From Arthrobacter sp. B6 (GTDB lineage Bacteria > Actinomycetota > Actinomycetes > Actinomycetales > Micrococcaceae), in NCBI RefSeq assembly GCF_001663775.1, contig NZ_KV467168.1:410420-474419 (forward strand): 64,000 nucleotides of DNA. The letters run 5' to 3'. Numbering within the stretch: the stretch's first letter is position 1; every line of letters starts with the position of its first letter. A program made the translations under genes and the position numbers. A model generated the notes under the pieces. It made no database searches and was not told where the DNA came from. It saw only the letters and a list, made by a program, of their open reading frames with translations. This document shows positions 52,533 through 61,585 of the stretch, one piece after another.

Positions 52533-53540
52533 ATGAAAACGAGAAGAATCGGTGCCCGGGGCCCGGCAGTGGGTGCCCTCGGGCTCGGCTGCCTCAACCT
52601 GACGGGGCAATACGGCGAGCCCGTCGGGACAGCTACCGCGAGGGCGGCGGTAGACGCGGCGATCGAACATGGCATGACGCTGTTCGACACGGCAGATTCC
52701 TACGGTACTGACCACGCCAACGAGCTGTTCGTCGGCGAGGTCATCGCCGGCAGACGGAACGAAGTGACCCTCAGCACAAAGTTCGGTGTCGTCGCGATGG
52801 CCGAGAACACGGCCGACGCCATCCGCGGTGACAGGCCGTACGTGAAGTCTTCGTGCGAAGCGTCTTTACGCCGTCTCGGAGTCGACCACATCGACCTCTA
52901 CTATCTGCACCGCCCTGACCCGAAAGTGCCGATCGAAGAGACAGTGGGGGCAATGGGCGAACTGGTCGAAGCTGGAAAGGTCCGCTGGATCGGCATCTGT
53001 GAGGCCAGTGCTGAGACTATTCGGCGGGCGCACCGCACCCACGAGCTGAGTGCAGTTCAAAGCGAGTGGTCCTTGTTCTCACGCGACATTGAGTCCGAAG
53101 TGATCCCGGTTGCGAAAGAACTTGGGATCAGTGTTGTTCCGTTCGCCCCCTTGGGGCGTGGCTTCCTCACCGGCGCCATCGCGTCGCTTGCCGACCTGCC
53201 TCCAGACGATTCACGCAGACGGATGCCAAGATTTCAAGAGGAGAACTTCAACCGTAACCTCGAGATCGTGAGAATCGTTCGCGAAATCGCCGGGGAGAAG
53301 GGGTGCAGCCCCGCCCAGATCGCACTGGCTTGGCTGCTCGCCCAAGGCGACCACGTCGTGCCTATCCCAGGGTCCGACCGCCCTGAGCTGGTAGCGGAGA
53401 ACGCTGCCAGCGTGGAGCTCGTGTTGTCCCAGGCCGACCTGGACCGTATAGAGGACCTGCTCCCGGTCGGCACCACTGCCGGGAACCGCTACTGGGACAT
53501 GTCCTGGGCCGAGGGCCAGACGCCCGAGGTGCCCAAGTGA
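52533..53540 (+). CDS. Aldo/keto reductase
   Basis: 335 residues with the AKR tetrad region: Asp and Tyr in FDTADSYG, Lys in LSTKFG, His in YYLHRPD, and the C-terminal NADPH site PIPGSDRPEL. Reduces a ketone or aldehyde, or oxidises the reverse. In the same forward operon as the TRAP transporter (57-base gap) and overlapping the next gene by GTGA. Confidence 0.92.
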   Translation: MKTRRIGARGPAVGALGLGCLNLTGQYGEPVGTATARAAVDAAIEHGMTLFDTADSYGTDHANELFVGEVIAGRRNEVTLSTKFGVVAMAENTADAIRGDRPYVKSSCEASLRRLGVDHIDLYYLHRPDPKVPIEETVGAMGELVEAGKVRWIGICEASAETIRRAHRTHELSAVQSEWSLFSRDIESEVIPVAKELGISVVPFAPLGRGFLTGAIASLADLPPDDSRRRMPRFQEENFNRNLEIVRIVREIAGEKGCSPAQIALAWLLAQGDHVVPIPGSDRPELVAENAASVELVLSQADLDRIEDLLPVGTTAGNRYWDMSWAEGQTPEVPK

Positions 53541-53947
53541 GAGGGCTATCTGCGGAAGATTATGCCGCCATCACGTCCCTCTACGCGCGCTACAATCAGG
53601 CTGCCGACCAGGACGATTTGGCGCTGTGGGAGACCTGCTTCACCGAGGACGCGGTCACGATTCGCAACGGCATCGAGCTCCGACGAGGGCTAGCCGCTCA
53701 TGTTGAGCAGCGTCGGGCGGACCCGCTCCGGGGCCGTCGCCAGCACTGGAACAACAACCTGATCCTGACCCGCATCGACGAGTCCCATGTGCAGGGCCGC
53801 TGTTACCTCATGGTGGTGGACGTGGAAGGCACCGGTTCGCCGCCGGCAATTACCGAGCTTGGATCCTATATCGACCGGGTGCGGTGGGACGGGGAAGAGT
53901 GGAAGTTCGCCGAACGGGTCATCTCCTTCCGCTACCGACCGTCATGA
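53537..53947 (+). CDS. SnoaL/NTF2-like protein
   Basis: 136 residues. YAAITSLYARYNQAADQ, FTEDAV and the closing strand WKFAERVISFRYRP are typical of the SnoaL_4 group, small cone-shaped proteins acting as isomerases, dehydratases or hydroxylase helper subunits in aromatic and polyketide pathways. Translationally coupled on both sides. Confidence 0.82.
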   Translation: MRGLSAEDYAAITSLYARYNQAADQDDLALWETCFTEDAVTIRNGIELRRGLAAHVEQRRADPLRGRRQHWNNNLILTRIDESHVQGRCYLMVVDVEGTGSPPAITELGSYIDRVRWDGEEWKFAERVISFRYRPS

Positions 53948-54942
53948 GCGCCACCGCTACCTCCATGAGGGCTGCGAGATTCGTCGCCGTGGGCCAACCC
54001 ATCCAGCTAGAACGGGTAGCCATTCCGTCGCCGCGCCCCGGATGGGTGCTTGTCGAAGTACTCGCGGCCGGTTTGTGCCGCACCGACCTCTACCTGATGG
54101 AAGGAAAGGTCTTTGGCTCTTCCACTGGCGCGCGGAACCTTACTCAGCCACCACTCACCCTCGGGCACGAGATCTGCGGCAGGATCGTCGCGCTGGGCAC
54201 GGACGTCGAAGGGTGGACCGTGGGCGACAGGGTCATCTCCGCCAACGACCCGAGCAACGTCGCCTTCGGCTCCCCGGGCAATACGATTGACGGCGGGTTC
54301 GCCGAGTTCTGCGAACTGCCGGCAGCCAGGCTGGTCCGTGTGCCCGACGCCGTCCCGGATGCTCTGGCGGCCATCGCTCCGGATGCCATTACTACCGCGT
54401 GGACAGCGGTCAAAAAGACTGCAGCCGTGACCGCAGGGCAGCTGGTGTGTGTCCTGGGTCTAGGCGGCCTGGGGATGAACGCTGTACGCACTGCAGCTCT
54501 CCTGGGGGCCCATGTGGTAGGCGTCGATCGCAACCCTGCGTCGTTCGCGCCTGCCAAGGCAGCCGGCGCGAGCCAATGCACCCTGAATCTATCGGAGATC
54601 GGGCTGGTTCCCGACGTCGTGATCGACTTCGTCGGCTCCGCGGGCTCTGTCCACGGCAGCTTGCAGGCGGTGGCGCCCAGCGGCAGAGTCGTTGTCGTGG
54701 GCCTGGCGGACGGAAACGTACCGGTCGACACCTACGACCTGATCATGGGCGAAAAAACCCTGAGGGGCTCCCATGGAGGAGACCATTCAACGCTGGCCGA
54801 GGTGCTCGTCGAGCTGGAGCGGGGAAACCTCGCCCCGACCGTTGACGAGGTCCCCTTCGACGCACTGCCGGAGGCGTACCGGCGTATCCAGCACAACGAG
54901 CTCGCAGGCCGCCGGCTGGTCACCCGCCCAAAGACCTGCTGA
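53944..54942 (+). CDS. Zinc-type alcohol dehydrogenase lacking the structural-zinc lobe
   Basis: 332 residues. Catalytic zinc ligands appear in AGLCRTDLY and LGHEICGRI; cofactor motif VLGLGGLGMNAVRTA. The structural-zinc cysteine cluster is absent, replaced by SANDPSNVAFGSPGN. ATG 53944 overlaps the upstream stop. Probably oxidises the alcohol made by the P450 encoded next. Confidence 0.88.
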   Translation: MSATATSMRAARFVAVGQPIQLERVAIPSPRPGWVLVEVLAAGLCRTDLYLMEGKVFGSSTGARNLTQPPLTLGHEICGRIVALGTDVEGWTVGDRVISANDPSNVAFGSPGNTIDGGFAEFCELPAARLVRVPDAVPDALAAIAPDAITTAWTAVKKTAAVTAGQLVCVLGLGGLGMNAVRTAALLGAHVVGVDRNPASFAPAKAAGASQCTLNLSEIGLVPDVVIDFVGSAGSVHGSLQAVAPSGRVVVVGLADGNVPVDTYDLIMGEKTLRGSHGGDHSTLAEVLVELERGNLAPTVDEVPFDALPEAYRRIQHNELAGRRLVTRPKTC

Positions 54943-54981
54943 CCACAAACTACCCATGTCTGTAACACAGAGGAGAAACTA

Positions 54982-56193
54982 ATGACCATTGACTACCCGA
55001 TCGCCCGAGATGCCCGCTGCCCGTACGAGCCTCCAGCGGCCTACCTCGACACCCTGTTGACCAAGCCGATCACCAAGGCGCGCCTATGGAACGGCGACCA
55101 GGCGTGGCTGATTGTGGGCCACAAGGAATCCAACGAGGTGCTCGCCGACGACCGCTTCAGTGCACGCCCCGATGTCCCTGGCTACCCGCACGTTAGCCCC
55201 GCCCTCGCCGGCTACCGGAAGAGCGGACTCGAGACCTTCAACAACAAGGACAACCCCCAGCACAGCCTCGAGCGCCGCATGTTCACCAAGTGGTTTACAG
55301 TACGCCGCATCAATTCGCTGCACGAGAAGATCGCTGACCTGGTCGACCGTGTCCTCGACGGCCTGATCGCTGAGGGTGATACAGCAGATCTCTACGCACA
55401 GCTAGCCTTGCCGATCCCGTCACAGGTCATTTTCGCCATGCTCAATGCGCCCTACGAAGACCACCTCGTGGTGGAGGAGGCGACCAACACGATCCTCTCG
55501 TGGCGCTCGACCACTGAGGAATCGGCCGCTGCCTCAGCCGTGCTGCTCCAGTTCTGCGAGTCTCTGGTGAAGCAGCGCAAAGAGCACCCCCTGGACGACG
55601 ACGTGATTTCCGAAGCCATCGAGGAACACGTGAATACCGGCCAGTGCACTCTTGAACAACTCACGCAGGGCATCCGCCTGCTCTTCCTCGCGGGCCACGA
55701 GACAACAGCCAATGCCATATCGATGAGTATCCTCGTGTTGCTCGACCACCCCCATCTCGCCGCACAGCTGCGTGAATCCGAGGACCCTGCATTCGTAGAG
55801 CGGGCCGTCAAGGAGTTGCTCCGTTTCGTCACCATCGCTCAGGCCGGACGGTGCCGGGTAGCGTTGCAGGACGTCACCATCGGCGGCGTCACAATCAAGG
55901 CCGGGGAAGGGGTTATCGTCTCCAGCGAATCGGCCAACCGGGACCCGAGTGTCTTCGAGCACGCCAGCGAGGTCGACTTCGACCGCGAGCACCTTCAGGA
56001 ATCGGCCAGCTTCGGGTACGGGACCCATCGGTGCGTCGGGGAACGCCTGGCAGTGGTGGAGTTGCAGGTCGTGCTTCCTGCCGTGCTGCGCAAGCTACCG
56101 GACCTCCGCCTCACCGTCGAACGTAAAGACCTGCCGTACAAAACCGACCACACCGTCTTCGGGGTGTATGAACTGCCAGTGGCCTGGGGGTGA
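54982..56193 (+). CDS. Cytochrome P450
   Basis: 403 residues. I-helix LAGHETTANA, ExxR in KELLRFVT, heme loop FGYGTHRCVG with Cys351. GAGGAG ribosome site before ATG. Last gene of the TRAP/AKR/SnoaL/ADH operon. No ferredoxin or reductase is adjacent, so electrons must come from partners elsewhere, possibly those at 27534-28978. The gap 56194-56482 has no gene. Confidence 0.93.
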   Translation: MTIDYPIARDARCPYEPPAAYLDTLLTKPITKARLWNGDQAWLIVGHKESNEVLADDRFSARPDVPGYPHVSPALAGYRKSGLETFNNKDNPQHSLERRMFTKWFTVRRINSLHEKIADLVDRVLDGLIAEGDTADLYAQLALPIPSQVIFAMLNAPYEDHLVVEEATNTILSWRSTTEESAAASAVLLQFCESLVKQRKEHPLDDDVISEAIEEHVNTGQCTLEQLTQGIRLLFLAGHETTANAISMSILVLLDHPHLAAQLRESEDPAFVERAVKELLRFVTIAQAGRCRVALQDVTIGGVTIKAGEGVIVSSESANRDPSVFEHASEVDFDREHLQESASFGYGTHRCVGERLAVVELQVVLPAVLRKLPDLRLTVERKDLPYKTDHTVFGVYELPVAWG

Positions 56194-56482
56194 TGACGCG
56201 ACAGAGCGGCTCTTGTCATCCGCCAGTGGCCGGATGCACAGTGCTGGCCGGACACCCCACACGAACGGTGAGGGCGAGGCTATCGTGCGGGGGCACTCCC
56301 GCCATTGTTGATGCAACGGACCACAATTCGACAGTGCACCACTTCAGGACCCAGGGGTTGACCTGAGCCCCAAAGGTAACCTCCGGTTTTACCAGGGGGT
56401 GCCCCGGGTTCTGGTTACAGAACTGATCGCACGTCCACACTGCGGACTGCCGCCGCACATCGAACCGGCAGCACTACTAACA

Positions 56483-58330
56483 AGGAGCTTTTGTGCGTAT
56501 CGCTAACCACGACAACCGAGCTGTTGTGCTGGTCTCTGACGAGGCCGGCATTGATGTCCATACCGCCAGCGACGGCAGGTTCGGCCCGGATTTGGGTTCG
56601 GTCTACGCCCAATGGAATGAGTTCGCTGGGTGGGCCGGTTCCCTGACCAAGGCTTCCGTTGACGTGGTCGTTGACCGGTCCTTGCTCGGGTCCCCGTCGC
56701 CTGCGCCCCGGCAGATCTTCGCGATTGGGCTGAACTACAGTGAGCACGCGAAGGAGTCAGGGTTCGCCCAGCCGGATACGCTGCCTCCGGTGTTCACGAA
56801 GTTTGGCACCTGCCTCGCGGGCGCCGAAACCGAAGTCGTGCTGCCTGAGGGAGGGAACACGGACTGGGAAGTCGAACTCGTTGCCATCATCGGTACCGAG
56901 GCCAAAAACGTCCCCGCGGCGCGGGCCTGGGAGTACGTCGCCGGGCTCGCGGTCGGGCAGGACATTTCCGAACGGGTCTCCCAACTCCGCGGCCCGGCGC
57001 CGCAGTTCGGGCTGGGTAAGTCATTTCCCGGGTTCGGTCCTGTTGGGCCGTGGCTGGTTACTCCCGACTCCTTTGATAATCCGGATGATCTGGAAATCGG
57101 GTGCAGTATCGACGGCGAGGAACTTCAGAAGGGCCGGACCAGTGAACTGATCTTCTCTGTCCCGGCCCTGATCGAGGGCCTGTCCCAGACGGTGACCCTG
57201 CTCCCGGGCGACATCATCTTCACTGGCACCCCTGCCGGTGTCGGCCTGGGCCGCAGCCCTCAGCGATTTATCCAGGCCGGTGAAACCCTGGTCTCCCGGA
57301 TTGAAGGGATCGGCGAAATCAGCCAGACCTTCATTTCTCCCGGCAAATAAACAGAACTGTACTGGCGCCGGATCCACGACCTACCTAAACCCCTGGATAC
57401 AAAGGAGTAATCCCATGTCACTGCACCGTCTGACCCGCGTGGTGATGGGTGTGCCGAACGTCGCCGAAACGGCCGCCTATTATGAGGAATTCGGACTCGA
57501 CCCTCTGGGCAACAACTCGTTCGGGACCCGGGACGGCGGCGAACAACTCAAAATCATCCACGCCCCCAGCCGCCGTCTGGTCGAACTCGGCGTCGGCGCC
57601 GACAACGATGACGACGTCGCCAAGGTCACCTCCCAGATGACCCGACTCGGTGTCCCGATCAACCACAACGGCACCGAACTGCTCGCCACCGAACCCGTCT
57701 CCGGGTTTACCGCCCGCATCCATGTCGCACCCCGGATCGCTCAGGAAAAAACTCCTGCCACCCCATACAACGGGCCAGGCCGCATCGACCGCTTCGGCCG
57801 GGCCCCCGGAGTCGTCAGGGACTACGTGATCAAGCCCCGCAAACTCGGGCACACCGTGATCGGCACCGTGAACCTGGAAGCAACCATGCGGTTCTTCACC
57901 GAAGGCATCGGCTTCAAAGTCAGCGACTACATCTCCGATAAAGGCGCGTTCATGCGCTGCTCAGTGGACCATCACAACGTCCTGGCCCTCGCCGCACCCG
58001 TGAACTTCCTGCACCACACCTCCTGGCAGGTCGATGACATCGACGACGTCGGCCGCGGCGCGAAAGCCATGCTCGAAAACAACCCCGAACGCCACATCTG
58101 GGGCCTCGGCCGGCACCACGCCGGCTCCAACTTTTTCTGGTACCTCAAAGACCCGCGGGAAACTTCTCCGAGTACTACTCCGACATGGACTGCATCCCCG
58201 AAGACGAAATCTGGACCCCCGAAACCTTCGAAGGCGCTCAAGGCCTCTTCAACTGGGGCCCACCCCCACCCCCTTCCTTCCTCGAACCCGACGACCTCGC
58301 CGCCCTCATGACCGGCACCCACGCACCGAC
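56483..58330 (+). repeat. Inverted duplication, right copy
   Basis: 1,848 bases matching 44441-46289 in inverted orientation with one deleted C near 58153. Upstream flank (P450 side) and downstream flank (monooxygenase side) differ completely from the left copy, so only the two-gene core was copied. Confidence 0.93.
56493..57350 (+). CDS. Fumarylacetoacetate hydrolase-family protein, copy 2
   Basis: 285 residues, identical to the left copy, with the same GTG start and AAGGAG ribosome site. Here it follows the P450 gene after about 300 bases, without the operator box of the left copy, and is followed by a frameshifted dioxygenase gene and a flavin monooxygenase. Confidence 0.92.
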   Translation: MRIANHDNRAVVLVSDEAGIDVHTASDGRFGPDLGSVYAQWNEFAGWAGSLTKASVDVVVDRSLLGSPSPAPRQIFAIGLNYSEHAKESGFAQPDTLPPVFTKFGTCLAGAETEVVLPEGGNTDWEVELVAIIGTEAKNVPAARAWEYVAGLAVGQDISERVSQLRGPAPQFGLGKSFPGFGPVGPWLVTPDSFDNPDDLEIGCSIDGEELQKGRTSELIFSVPALIEGLSQTVTLLPGDIIFTGTPAGVGLGRSPQRFIQAGETLVSRIEGIGEISQTFISPGK

Positions 58331-58361
58331 CGCCCTTGGGCTCCACTCCCAACCGGTCTGA
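57415..58361 (+). pseudogene. Extradiol dioxygenase copy 2, frameshifted near its C-terminus
   Basis: Identical to the left copy through FFWYLKDP, then one C is missing (GACCCGCGG for GACCCCGCGG, near 58153). Translation continues in another frame (RETSPSTTPTWT...) to 58311. This removes Glu253, the carboxylate iron ligand, so the product should be inactive. In the original frame the tail would have ended THAPTALGLHSQPV at 58361, which may be the ancestral C-terminus that the left copy lost. Confidence 0.88.
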
Positions 58362-58396
58362 ATCCGGCAAGACAACGATGCCTGAAAGGCCCCACC

Positions 58397-60271
58397 TTGT
58401 TTGTCATTAACATCAGCTACATCGCGCCCGCCGACGTCGTGGCGGAACACCGCCAAACCCACATCGAGTGGCTGCAGGCCGCCGTCGATTCGGGCATCAT
58501 CGCAGCTGCGGGAAGCAAGACGACACGGGACGGCGGCATGCTGCTCTCCCTCATCCAGGACAGGGAGTATCTCGAGGCCGAGCTGGCGAGGGACCCCTAT
58601 GCCACCACAGGGGTGGCGAACCATCACGTGACAGAAGTCAATGTGCCCATGGTCGGCAATGGCCTCGAACAGTTGAAAACCCCGGCCGCGGAGGACTTCG
58701 ACGTGATCATTGCCGGCTACGGCCCGGTAGGACGAGTCCTTGCCTTGCAGCTCGGTCGGCGCGGCCACCGCGTTGCCGTCGTTGAACGTCAGCTGGTCAG
58801 TTACCCGCTGCCGCGCGCCGTCCATTTCGACGACGAAATCGCCCGCCTGCTGCAGTCCCTGGATGCCTCCCCCGACCAGATGTCCCACGCTGTCGAGGCC
58901 TACGACGACCTCTACGAATGGCACAATGCAGACGGTGAAGCGCTGCTACGACTGGAATGGCGGGGAGGAGGAAAAACAGGCTGGAACACCAGCTACTTCT
59001 TCCACCAGCCCAGCGTTGAAGCGTTCCTCCACGAAAAGGTGGAGGCTTTGGGAACGGTCACCCTGCTGCGCGGATGGGAAGCAGAATCCCGGCTCGAGAC
59101 CGACGAGCACATCACCCTGCACGTGCGCAATCCGGAAGGCGACCGGCGCTCACTGAAGGGCAAGTACCTGGTTGGTGCCGACGGCGCCAACAGCAAAGTC
59201 CGCCGGTGGATGGAAACCACCATGACGGATCTCGGCTACTTCCACGACTGGCTGGTCATTGACCTGCTTCCGAAAGGGCCAGTGCACGTCGATCCGCCGG
59301 CACTGCAAATCTGTGACCCAAGTCGACCGACCACCCTCGTCCCCGGCGGACCGGGGCGGCGCCGCTTCGAATTCCTGCGTCTTGACGGGGAGACCAAAGA
59401 AGAACTCAACAGCGAGGCACGTGTTTGGGAACTCCTCCGGCCCTGGGGCGTCACGCCTGAGACTGCCGATCTGGAACGACGGACCATCTACACCTTCCAG
59501 GCCCGCTCGTGTGATGTCTGGCGCAAGGGCCGCATGCTCCTCGCCGGTGACTCCGCCCACCTGATGCCGCCGTTTGCAGGACAAGGCATGTGCTCGGGAC
59601 TGCGGGACGCTGCAAATCTGGAATGGAAACTCGATCTGGTCCTCTCCGGCTTGGCTGACGACTCCGTCCTGGACTCCTACGGACCGGAACGGGCAGAACA
59701 CGTCCGCCACTTCATTGAACGCTCCATCCAGCTCGGCGAAATCATCTGCCTCACCGACCCCGCGGACGCTGCAAAGAGAGACGCGAAAATGATGGGCGAT
59801 ATTGCCGCTGGCATCAGCATGCCCGCCCACCCCGCACCCCGTCTGGGAGACGGATTGTTCCGCAACGATGGACCGGGCGGGACCCTATCAATCCAGGCAA
59901 CCGTCCGCGGCCCAGCAGGAGAAGGCCTATTTGACGACGTCTTCGTGACCGGCACCCTGCTCACAAGGAACAACGCGCTCGCCTCGCAGCTGCCAGAGAA
60001 CCAAAAGGCCGCCCTGGCCTCAGTTGGGGTGGAGGTCGTTGCCCTCGGTCAGATCCCGGCTGCAGGAACCGCCGTCGACACCACCGGTGCCTACGAGCGC
60101 TGGCTCGACCAAATGGAAACCGACGCGGTGCTTATCCGGCCCGACGGCTACATTTACGGAACAGCGGCCGCCGCGGCAATCCCAGAACTTGCCAACGACT
60201 TCATGGCCGCTCTCCGCTGCGAAAGCAACGGTGCCCGCCGCCGCCCTGAACCTGCGACCGCGAACCGGTAA
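58397..60271 (+). CDS. YciI-domain/FAD aromatic monooxygenase fusion
   Basis: 624 residues. Residues 1-95 are a YciI-like ferredoxin-fold domain (LFVINISYIAP, HIEWLQAAVDSG, ARDPYATTGVANHH). Residues about 105-620 are a MhpA/PheA-type flavin hydroxylase (VIIAGYGPVGRVLALQLG; LVGADGANSKVRR; LLAGDSAHLMPPFAGQGM). Expected to hydroxylate a phenolic ring with NAD(P)H and O2, making a substrate for the extradiol enzyme. The start chosen is TTG 58397 with GAAAGG upstream; the frame is open further upstream through the frameshifted dioxygenase, but that part is out-of-frame dioxygenase sequence. Confidence 0.85.
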   Translation: MFVINISYIAPADVVAEHRQTHIEWLQAAVDSGIIAAAGSKTTRDGGMLLSLIQDREYLEAELARDPYATTGVANHHVTEVNVPMVGNGLEQLKTPAAEDFDVIIAGYGPVGRVLALQLGRRGHRVAVVERQLVSYPLPRAVHFDDEIARLLQSLDASPDQMSHAVEAYDDLYEWHNADGEALLRLEWRGGGKTGWNTSYFFHQPSVEAFLHEKVEALGTVTLLRGWEAESRLETDEHITLHVRNPEGDRRSLKGKYLVGADGANSKVRRWMETTMTDLGYFHDWLVIDLLPKGPVHVDPPALQICDPSRPTTLVPGGPGRRRFEFLRLDGETKEELNSEARVWELLRPWGVTPETADLERRTIYTFQARSCDVWRKGRMLLAGDSAHLMPPFAGQGMCSGLRDAANLEWKLDLVLSGLADDSVLDSYGPERAEHVRHFIERSIQLGEIICLTDPADAAKRDAKMMGDIAAGISMPAHPAPRLGDGLFRNDGPGGTLSIQATVRGPAGEGLFDDVFVTGTLLTRNNALASQLPENQKAALASVGVEVVALGQIPAAGTAVDTTGAYERWLDQMETDAVLIRPDGYIYGTAAAAAIPELANDFMAALRCESNGARRRPEPATANR

Positions 60272-60542
60272 CAACTGCAGCGCTCCTCTCGAATGTCAGC
60301 GTGCTCGCCCCCTTGTGTCCCCGCTCCTCGTCGGTGCGGAGAACAACGGCTGACTTGCCGTTTGCTGCTCCGCGCTACCGCCAGTCCGATCCCGGACGTT
60401 CCCCCCGTTACCGCAAGCACACGCTTCGACGACACGTCCCGTTGAGTTGTGAAGGTCAAAGACCAACGCCGGTCAGATCTGCACGGTAATTTGATGGTGA
60501 AGTCTCGATCGCCGGGTCTTGAACGCCCAGTCAAGCTTTCGT

Positions 60543-60568
60543 CTATATTGATAGGTATCAAATATAAG
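60543..60568. promoter_or_regulatory. Operator candidate upstream of the right GntR gene
   Basis: TATATTGATA and TATCAAATATA halves, the inverse of the element at 48700 with GGT in place of ATA at the centre. It lies 17-42 bases before the GTG start and just upstream of the AGGAGG ribosome site (60572-60577). Confidence 0.6.
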
Positions 60569-60584
60569 CGTAGGAGGCCTGCTG

Positions 60585-61361
60585 GTGTCAGTTGACAACT
60601 CGGAAGTCACGGCCGGTCGATCGAACGTGGTCCCGCAGTTGCTCGGAACCCAGAGGCGACCGGGGCTTATGGGGCCCGGGAGTTCGAATCTTAACAGGGC
60701 TGAGCAGGCTGCTGCCGCTATCGAGACGATCGTGAAGTCGGTCGAGCCCGGGTCCCGCCTGGGCACCAAGGAGGAGCTTCGCAAGGCATGCGGGGTGGCG
60801 GTAGGCACGTTCAACGAGACGCTTCGGCTGTTGCAGACGCGCGGACTGGTAGCGGTCCGACCCGGGCCCGGCGGTGGCCTGTTCGCCGCCGAGCAGACTG
60901 CGCAGGTTCGATTCGGAAACTCCATGCTCGCCTTGGATGCAGGTGCGATGGCCGTGGCCGATGCGGTCCGGATCCGCGATGCCCTCGATCCGCTGCTTAT
61001 GGAGGACGCACTCGCCTACGCCTCTCCCGCAGATATCGTGCCGATGCGGGAGAAGGTCGAGGCCATGCGGGTCGCGTCTGAGGAAGCCAACGCGGTCGCG
61101 TTCGTGCGGGCTACCTGGGGATTGCATGCTGAGATCGCCGATGTCAGCCCGAACCAGATGCTCTCGTCGTTCTACAAGAGCCTGCTTGAGATCATCGAGT
61201 CGCACACGCTCGAGGTGCATGCCCAGGACCAGCCGCTTGCGGAGTATTTCCATGACCTCTTACTGATGCACGAGCGCATGGTGGATGCAATCGAGCAGCG
61301 GGATGAGGAACTGTCCCGTCAACTCCTTTTGGAGCACAAGACAATTACCGTTAAGTCCTGA
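60585..61361 (+). CDS. GntR/FCD-family transcriptional regulator, right paralogue
   Basis: 258 residues, GTG start with AGGAGG. Same domain layout as the left paralogue: winged helix at about 50-115 (LGTKEELRKACGVAVGTFNE), FCD domain after. Near-identical through the DNA-binding helix, so both regulators probably read the same operator. The stretches 60272-60542 and 61362-61585 show no gene. Confidence 0.9.
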   Translation: MSVDNSEVTAGRSNVVPQLLGTQRRPGLMGPGSSNLNRAEQAAAAIETIVKSVEPGSRLGTKEELRKACGVAVGTFNETLRLLQTRGLVAVRPGPGGGLFAAEQTAQVRFGNSMLALDAGAMAVADAVRIRDALDPLLMEDALAYASPADIVPMREKVEAMRVASEEANAVAFVRATWGLHAEIADVSPNQMLSSFYKSLLEIIESHTLEVHAQDQPLAEYFHDLLLMHERMVDAIEQRDEELSRQLLLEHKTITVKS

Positions 61362-61585
61362 ATCTTGACGGTGCAGCCGGACCTGCCGCGCGCTTATGTT
61401 CGACGGTGCCTGCGTGGATGTGAGACACCGTGCGGGCGTGGCCAGCCATCACAGGCAGGCGCTTGCAGCCCACTGATCGGTGTCAGGGCCTGAAGTGCGC
61501 AGTGGCGGCGTCGAGTGCTGCAGCGGTCGGGCCACTGCGCAGGGCAGCGGGCAGAAACATCCAGCGGTGCCCTAATCGAGTGCGT

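Noticed and set aside
57238..58311. Intact 357-residue protein spanning the end of FAH copy 2 and the dioxygenase
   Set aside because: Its first 59 residues overlap the hydrolase gene in another frame, and its last part is out-of-frame dioxygenase sequence after the one-base deletion.
58034..58396. Long N-terminus for the YciI-monooxygenase
   Set aside because: This stretch is out-of-frame dioxygenase DNA with Pro/Arg/Thr-rich translation; the YciI domain begins at TTG 58397.
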